A DNA stretch of 42,048 nucleotides. It comes from a virus. The position numbers were made by a program, and so were the translations under genes. The DNA lies in the IMG/VR virus record IMGVR_UViG_3300034418_009035, positions 1 to 42,048 of that record, one strand, 5' to 3'. The notes beneath the pieces are model-generated. The model was given only the letters and a program-made list of their open reading frames with translations. It had not been told where the DNA came from and ran no database searches. Positions 38,662 to 42,048 of the stretch are shown piece after piece. Positions within the stretch are counted from its first letter, which is position 1, and every line of letters begins with the position of its first letter.

Positions 38662-38670
38662 TGCTATAAT
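38662..38670 (+). promoter_or_regulatory. Extended -10 promoter TGCTATAAT
   Basis: TGCTATAAT, a consensus extended -10, directly after the terminator and 27 bases before the chaperone start. Confidence 0.6.
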
Positions 38671-38696
38671 AGTGCTATTCAACAACGGAGGGCATT

Positions 38697-39119
38697 ATGT
38701 TGAGTATTGAAAAGAAGTTCGCGACCGACCTTGAAGCGTCAAAAGATGGCGTTTGGCACAGGATCGACGAAGAGACGCAAATTAAAGTTGCCAAAGCCAG
38801 AAACGAAAATTTCAAAAAAAGAGCTTTTGAATTATTCAATGAAAACAAAATCGAACTTTTTTCCAAGACTGGGAAGTTTACCGACCTGGATGAGAGCAAG
38901 CTTATGTCTCAATTGATAGCTGAGACGATTCTGATTGACTGGAAAGGCGTTAAGGATCAGGACGGCAAGGAAGTTAAATACACGCCCGAAATCGGCGCGC
39001 AGGTTTTAGCTAATCCAGAGATGGGCGATTTTTTGGAGCTTGTCCAGACTTGCGCTGAGAATGAAGAAGCGTATCGAAAAGCTGTTCTTGAAAAGGTTGA
39101 AGAGCAAGCAAAAAAATAG
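38697..39119 (+). CDS. Tail assembly chaperone, short (gpG-like) form
   Basis: 140 residues from the ATG at 38697, with GGAGG 6 bases upstream. Helical chaperone (DLEASKDGVWHRIDEETQIKVAKARNENFKKRAFELFNENKIELF), ending KVEEQAKK. It lies between tail tube and tape measure, the place of lambda gpG. The last codons read gca aaa aaa tag, a slippery site for -1 frameshifting into the gpT-like frame. Confidence 0.83.
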   Translation: MLSIEKKFATDLEASKDGVWHRIDEETQIKVAKARNENFKKRAFELFNENKIELFSKTGKFTDLDESKLMSQLIAETILIDWKGVKDQDGKEVKYTPEIGAQVLANPEMGDFLELVQTCAENEEAYRKAVLEKVEEQAKK

Positions 39120-39454
39120 GTGAGTGGTGGGGCTTCTACGGGCCGAAGTATGAGCTTTGGCTAAAACATAAGGAGCAGGGCAAACCCTCGCCTCTCGATA
39201 ACTTGCCTGAAACGCCACCGCTCGCAGTTGAGGCGGTTGATATGTTCTACATGCTTTCCTCGGCTCGTAGCTACTCAATGGGTATGGGTGGCGCTATGCC
39301 TGACTCTATCAAGCTGTCAGAAATCGAGGCAGTGCAAAAAGTGTATAATATAGATAGCGTTGACAGAAAGCTGTTCAATATCCGTATCATTTTGGCAATG
39401 GATTCGCAATGGTTGCATTGGCGCTTGAAATTTATTGAATCGCAGAGGAAATAG
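38697..39454 (+). CDS. Tail assembly chaperone, frameshifted (gpGT-like) form
   Basis: If ribosomes slip -1 at A-AAA-AAA (39110-39116), decoding continues at 39116 as IGEWWGFYGPKYELWLKHKE and runs open to a stop at 39452-39454, giving about 252 residues. The downstream frame (LAVEAVDMFYMLSSARSYSMGMG ... RIILAMDSQWLHWRLKF) has no start of its own with a ribosome site. A hairpin GCCGAAG-TATGAG-CTTTGGC (39142-39161) follows 25 bases after the slip. The same G/GT layout is established for lambda-like phages. Confidence 0.8.
39110..39116 (+). promoter_or_regulatory. Programmed -1 frameshift site A-AAA-AAA
   Basis: Heptamer A AAA AAA in the X-XXY-YYZ phase of the gpG-like frame, followed directly by the TAG stop and, 25 bases on, by a 7-8 bp hairpin. 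Both tRNAs can re-pair after slipping. Confidence 0.82.
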
Positions 39455-39458
39455 AGAT

Positions 39459-41516
39459 ATGGCAGGCCCTACCTTAGAACTTGACATAAGCACTGACGGA
39501 GTTGTGCGCGGTGGGCGTGTGGCTAGTAACGTGCTTGACGATATTGCAAAATCTGCATCTTTCACAGCTCTACAACTACAGAAGTTAAATTCAAACTTCG
39601 ACAAGAGCGCAAAGGGTGCGGATAATTTAACGCGTCAAGCCCGTGGCATGAAAAAGGAAATGAGTTCTCTTCGCAAGGTTGTAGGGCTCGCCGCTGGTGC
39701 GTTTGCTGGTTTTCAATTCCTTCAATTTTCGCGTGACGCTTTAAACGCTCGACTAGAGTTGAATAGGATGGAACTTTCCTTGCGATCCATAACAGGATCA
39801 AGCGCCGAGGCGGCTAAACAATTGCGATTTGTGAGGAATACGGCATCACAGTTAGGGCTTGACTTTCGAGGTGTGGCGGGAAGTTATTCTCAACTTCTAG
39901 CTTCTGCGAAGTCGGTTAATATCTCGACAGAGGTTACCCAAAAGCTTTTTAAGAATGTCAGTTCAGCGACTAGGGCGCTCGGTTTAAGCACTGATCAAAC
40001 AAAGGGTGCTTTCCTGGCATTTTCCCAGATATTGTCAAAAGGTAAGTTGTCAATGGAAGAAATCCGGCAGCAGTTGGGCGAACGTATTCCCGGCGCGATG
40101 GGTATTTTTGCCGATGCGCTAGGTATTAGCGTGCAGGAGTTCGACAAGCTTGTGAGTAGCGGGAAACTGATGGCAGAGGATGTTATCCCTTTGGTGGCTG
40201 ATGAGTTCGGGAAGTTCACGAAAGACGCGCAAAAGGCAAGCGGTGACTTGCAATCGAAGTTCAATGAATTGAACACAGCTTGGTTTGATTTCCAAACGAC
40301 TGTCTTGGATGGTGGCTTGCTTGATGGAATTAAACAAATACTATCAGTCACTAAAGAAATGGTGCAAGCTTTATCAGACGGCTCTAGGGAGTTGGGTAAG
40401 CTGTTCGCAAGGTCAGATCAGGCGCAAGCTAGAATATTAGCAAGAATGAAGAAGGACCCGAATATGCGACCGGGGCCGGGTGGTGTTGATTTGTTTGGGA
40501 CTCAAACTGAATCAGATAGCGGTGGATTTTCTACAGGTATTTTTCCGTCCTCTGATTTGTTTAGCGCAACGCCTAAACCACAATTGAGATATAAAGATTT
40601 AATCTCAAGCACAATGCGAAAAGCAAACCAAAATATGCGCAAAAAGCAAAGGCAAGATAAAGTCTTGGAGAAGGCTAGGGCTAGTGGTAAGAAAAAGAAG
40701 CCAGCTAGAGAAGAAAGCTATAGCACTCCATTAATTGACGACTTTTTCGACTTGTCAGCTTATGCCAATGGTGGAGCTACTGAAATGGTTTTGAAAGATG
40801 AAGTCGAAGCTATGCAAAAGCTTGAGAAAGAGGGGCGCTCACTTGTCGAAAGATATCAGACAGTAGAGCAGAGATTGAACGCGACGAAAGCGAGAGCGAA
40901 AGAATTGAGGCGTGCGGGGGTTATTACAGAAAAAGAGTACATGCAGATAAGCGAGCAGATTTCAAGCCAGTTCGACGACCTAGAAGAAAAGAGCGTCGAA
41001 AGCTTCAATGTTATGGAGCAAGCTATGCAAGGTTGGGCCAACTCATTCACCGATACTTTTGTCGATGCGCTAACAGGCGCGCAATCCAGCTTCAGCGGAT
41101 TTGTAAACAGCATACTAAAAGACTTGCTTCGACTTAGCGTGCAACAGAACATCACGAAACCGCTTTTCGATAGCTTGGGTGGCGGGGGTGGCTTTCTTGG
41201 CAAGCTGTTCGGCGGTAGCAAGCACTCAGGCGGTGTGGTTCCGGGCCGACCTGGAGAAGAACGATTGATGATGTTACAGGCAGGCGAGCGCGTTATCAGC
41301 AACGGGCAAAATCAGGCTATGGCAAAATCCGGCGGGATGAATGTCAATATCTACAACAATTCAGGCGCGCAGGTGCAAGCTACACAGCGCCAAGGGTCGA
41401 ACGGTGTCGAGCTTGATATAACCATTGATAAGATCGTCGCTGAAAAGCTATCCAGCCCTAGCCGTTCAAGTAGCGCGCTCAAGAATGTTTACGGATTAAG
41501 ACCGAAGGGATATTAA
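39459..41516 (+). CDS. Tape measure protein
   Basis: 685 residues from ATG 39459, with GAGGAAAT upstream; the stop of the chaperone fusion is 5 bases earlier. N-terminal heptads (TALQLQKLNSNFDKSAKGADNLTRQARGMKKEMSS), a hydrophobic segment at about 73-95 (VVGLAAGAFAGFQFLQF), then the tape-measure core LRSITGSSAEAAKQLRFVRNTASQLGLDFRGVAGSYSQLLASAKS ... GLSTDQTKGAFLAFSQILSKGKLSMEEIRQQLGERIPGAMGIFADALG. A Lys/Arg-rich linker lies near 390-410, and the C-terminus is Gly- and Ser-rich with GGGFLGKLFGGSKHSGGVVPGRPGEERLMMLQAGERVI. It sets tail length and guides DNA ejection. Confidence 0.9.
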   Translation: MAGPTLELDISTDGVVRGGRVASNVLDDIAKSASFTALQLQKLNSNFDKSAKGADNLTRQARGMKKEMSSLRKVVGLAAGAFAGFQFLQFSRDALNARLELNRMELSLRSITGSSAEAAKQLRFVRNTASQLGLDFRGVAGSYSQLLASAKSVNISTEVTQKLFKNVSSATRALGLSTDQTKGAFLAFSQILSKGKLSMEEIRQQLGERIPGAMGIFADALGISVQEFDKLVSSGKLMAEDVIPLVADEFGKFTKDAQKASGDLQSKFNELNTAWFDFQTTVLDGGLLDGIKQILSVTKEMVQALSDGSRELGKLFARSDQAQARILARMKKDPNMRPGPGGVDLFGTQTESDSGGFSTGIFPSSDLFSATPKPQLRYKDLISSTMRKANQNMRKKQRQDKVLEKARASGKKKKPAREESYSTPLIDDFFDLSAYANGGATEMVLKDEVEAMQKLEKEGRSLVERYQTVEQRLNATKARAKELRRAGVITEKEYMQISEQISSQFDDLEEKSVESFNVMEQAMQGWANSFTDTFVDALTGAQSSFSGFVNSILKDLLRLSVQQNITKPLFDSLGGGGGFLGKLFGGSKHSGGVVPGRPGEERLMMLQAGERVISNGQNQAMAKSGGMNVNIYNNSGAQVQATQRQGSNGVELDITIDKIVAEKLSSPSRSSSALKNVYGLRPKGY

Positions 41517-41517
41517 A

Positions 41518-41874
41518 ATGTCTAATACTTGGCCTTTTGGATTGACAGATAAGCCTTTAGTCGATGGCTACAGCGAGGGACAGCCTGACACGATTTTAGA
41601 GACGCAGTTAGACAGTGGCCCACCTTCAAGGCGCAGGGTAGCTACTGACGCGCCGAAGCCGATTACATGCGTTTTTGAATTGGACTATACCGATGTAGCA
41701 AGTTTTCGCACTTTCTACGAGACAACGCTCTCAGGCGGTTCAGATACGTTCCAATGGAATGATCCGATAGACGGGTCGCAGTACAATTGGCAATTCACAG
41801 GTGCGCCACAAATCAGCGCGGTGGGTGGGCGATTGTATCGCGTAACTTGCAATCTTCTCAGGTTGGTTAGCTAA
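41518..41874 (+). CDS. Minor tail protein (gpM-like position)
   Basis: 118 residues. WPFGLTDKPLVDGYSEGQPDTILETQLDSGPPSRRRVATDAPKPI, then LDYTDVASFRTFYETTLSGGSDTFQWNDPIDGSQYNWQFTGAPQISAVGGRLYRVTCNLLRL. The pattern (RRRxT ... F-x-W-xDP-x-D ... YRV-x-CNLL) fits a small tail-tip-adaptor family located after tape measure genes. ATG is one base after the previous stop; its own stop shares a base with the next ATG (TAATG). Confidence 0.78.
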   Translation: MSNTWPFGLTDKPLVDGYSEGQPDTILETQLDSGPPSRRRVATDAPKPITCVFELDYTDVASFRTFYETTLSGGSDTFQWNDPIDGSQYNWQFTGAPQISAVGGRLYRVTCNLLRLVS

Positions 41875-42048
41875 TGGCACGAACGCTATCTAGTGCATTA
41901 AAAACAGAGGCAGAGGCGCAAAACCAGACGGACGCGCTTTTAGCTTTAGTTAAAATCGAGCAGGCCGATATATCGACGCTTTACCTCGTCAAAAACGGCG
42001 AGAACGTGACGAGCAACAGTCAAGTATATACCGCGTTCCCGTTTGACA
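41874..42048 (+). CDS. DUF1833-like minor tail protein (3' end outside window)
   Basis: MARTLSSALKTEAEAQNQTD followed by LLALVKIEQADISTLYLVKNGENVTSNSQVYTAFPFD: the pattern (LV-x-I-x2-AD ... LYLV-x-N ... YTAFPFD) of the DUF1833-type minor tail family, which usually runs to about 150 residues. Here 58 residues are visible and the frame is open at the right edge. The next genes in such phages are a peptidase/hydrolase, a tail assembly protein, then J. Confidence 0.72.
   Translation, partial: MARTLSSALKTEAEAQNQTDALLALVKIEQADISTLYLVKNGENVTSNSQVYTAFPFD

Noticed and set aside
39342-39349. TGTATAAT as a further promoter
   Set aside because: It lies inside the frameshifted chaperone coding region with no gene start close enough to need it; kept out as a probable chance match.
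39203-39454. Separate gene starting with TTG after the tail chaperone
   Set aside because: No ribosome site, and the frame is open back to the slippery site; better explained as the second half of a frameshifted fusion.
40856-41302. Minus-strand ORF of 148 codons opposite the tape measure
   Set aside because: Pro/Ser/Cys-rich shadow of the Gly/Ser-rich C-terminus of the tape measure protein.

Overview
The window is most of the genome of a long-tailed (siphovirus-like) double-stranded DNA phage. It holds a small and large terminase, a DUF4055-type portal, a Mu F-like head protein, a scaffold, an SU10/DUF5309-type capsid protein, head-tail connectors, a tail tube, a frameshifted tail chaperone, a tape measure and a lambda J-like tail-tip protein. 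There are no ribosomal, tRNA or metabolic genes. The lambda-like J protein and an RlpA-like lysis protein point to a Gram-negative, probably proteobacterial host. Several families (DUF6321-like, the IHxxGxN virion protein, NVGIGTSSP fibres) are ones I associate with aquatic phages. No integrase or att site was seen.

Layout. Positions 1-8584 (+): end of the late operon, with J (cut by the left edge and carrying a kelch propeller inside it), a tail fibre, two small proteins and a five-gene lysis-type cassette. Positions 8544-19548 (-): the early/replication block, which reads leftwards from a primase-helicase through a ribbon-helix-helix regulator, a Sak4-like ATPase, an SSB-like DUF669 protein, a cytosine methyltransferase with a second gene overprinted in it, an SF2 helicase and a RuvC-like resolvase. 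Positions 19549-20221: a gene-free AT-rich control region with phased A-tracts, TTGTACAA operators and probably the replication origin. Positions 20222-24767 (+): a regulator with two HTH-like halves, a structured RNA, small proteins, a Cas4-like Fe-S nuclease and a class-3 lipase. Positions 24767-26318: a ParB-methyltransferase and the small terminase. Positions 26535-42048 (+): packaging, head and tail genes, ending in a DUF1833-like gene cut by the right edge. The two ends are the flanks of one tail module (DUF1833 ... J), so the genome is probably circular or circularly permuted, with a piece missing between the ends.

How it works together. Nuclease, Sak4-like annealing/RecA-like protein, SSB, SF2 helicase and RuvC make a recombination set; the primase-helicase supplies replication initiation; no DNA polymerase is visible, so the host replisome is presumably used. 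Two methyltransferases could protect the DNA. Late transcription units are separated by hairpin terminators, each followed by a promoter of the extended -10 type TGnTAnAAT. Early genes share an AAACGAAAGGG box just before the start codon, while many late genes use AAAGGAG-type sites.

Most notable: the dcm-overprinted gene (12469-13224), the kelch propeller inside J (about 316-1240), a compact multi-hairpin RNA (21210-21308), four small hairpins with a GTGAW pentaloop in the scaffold leader (32403-32492), and the TTGTACAA/phased A-tract control region (19549-20221). All function calls come from reading motifs by eye; no database search was possible.
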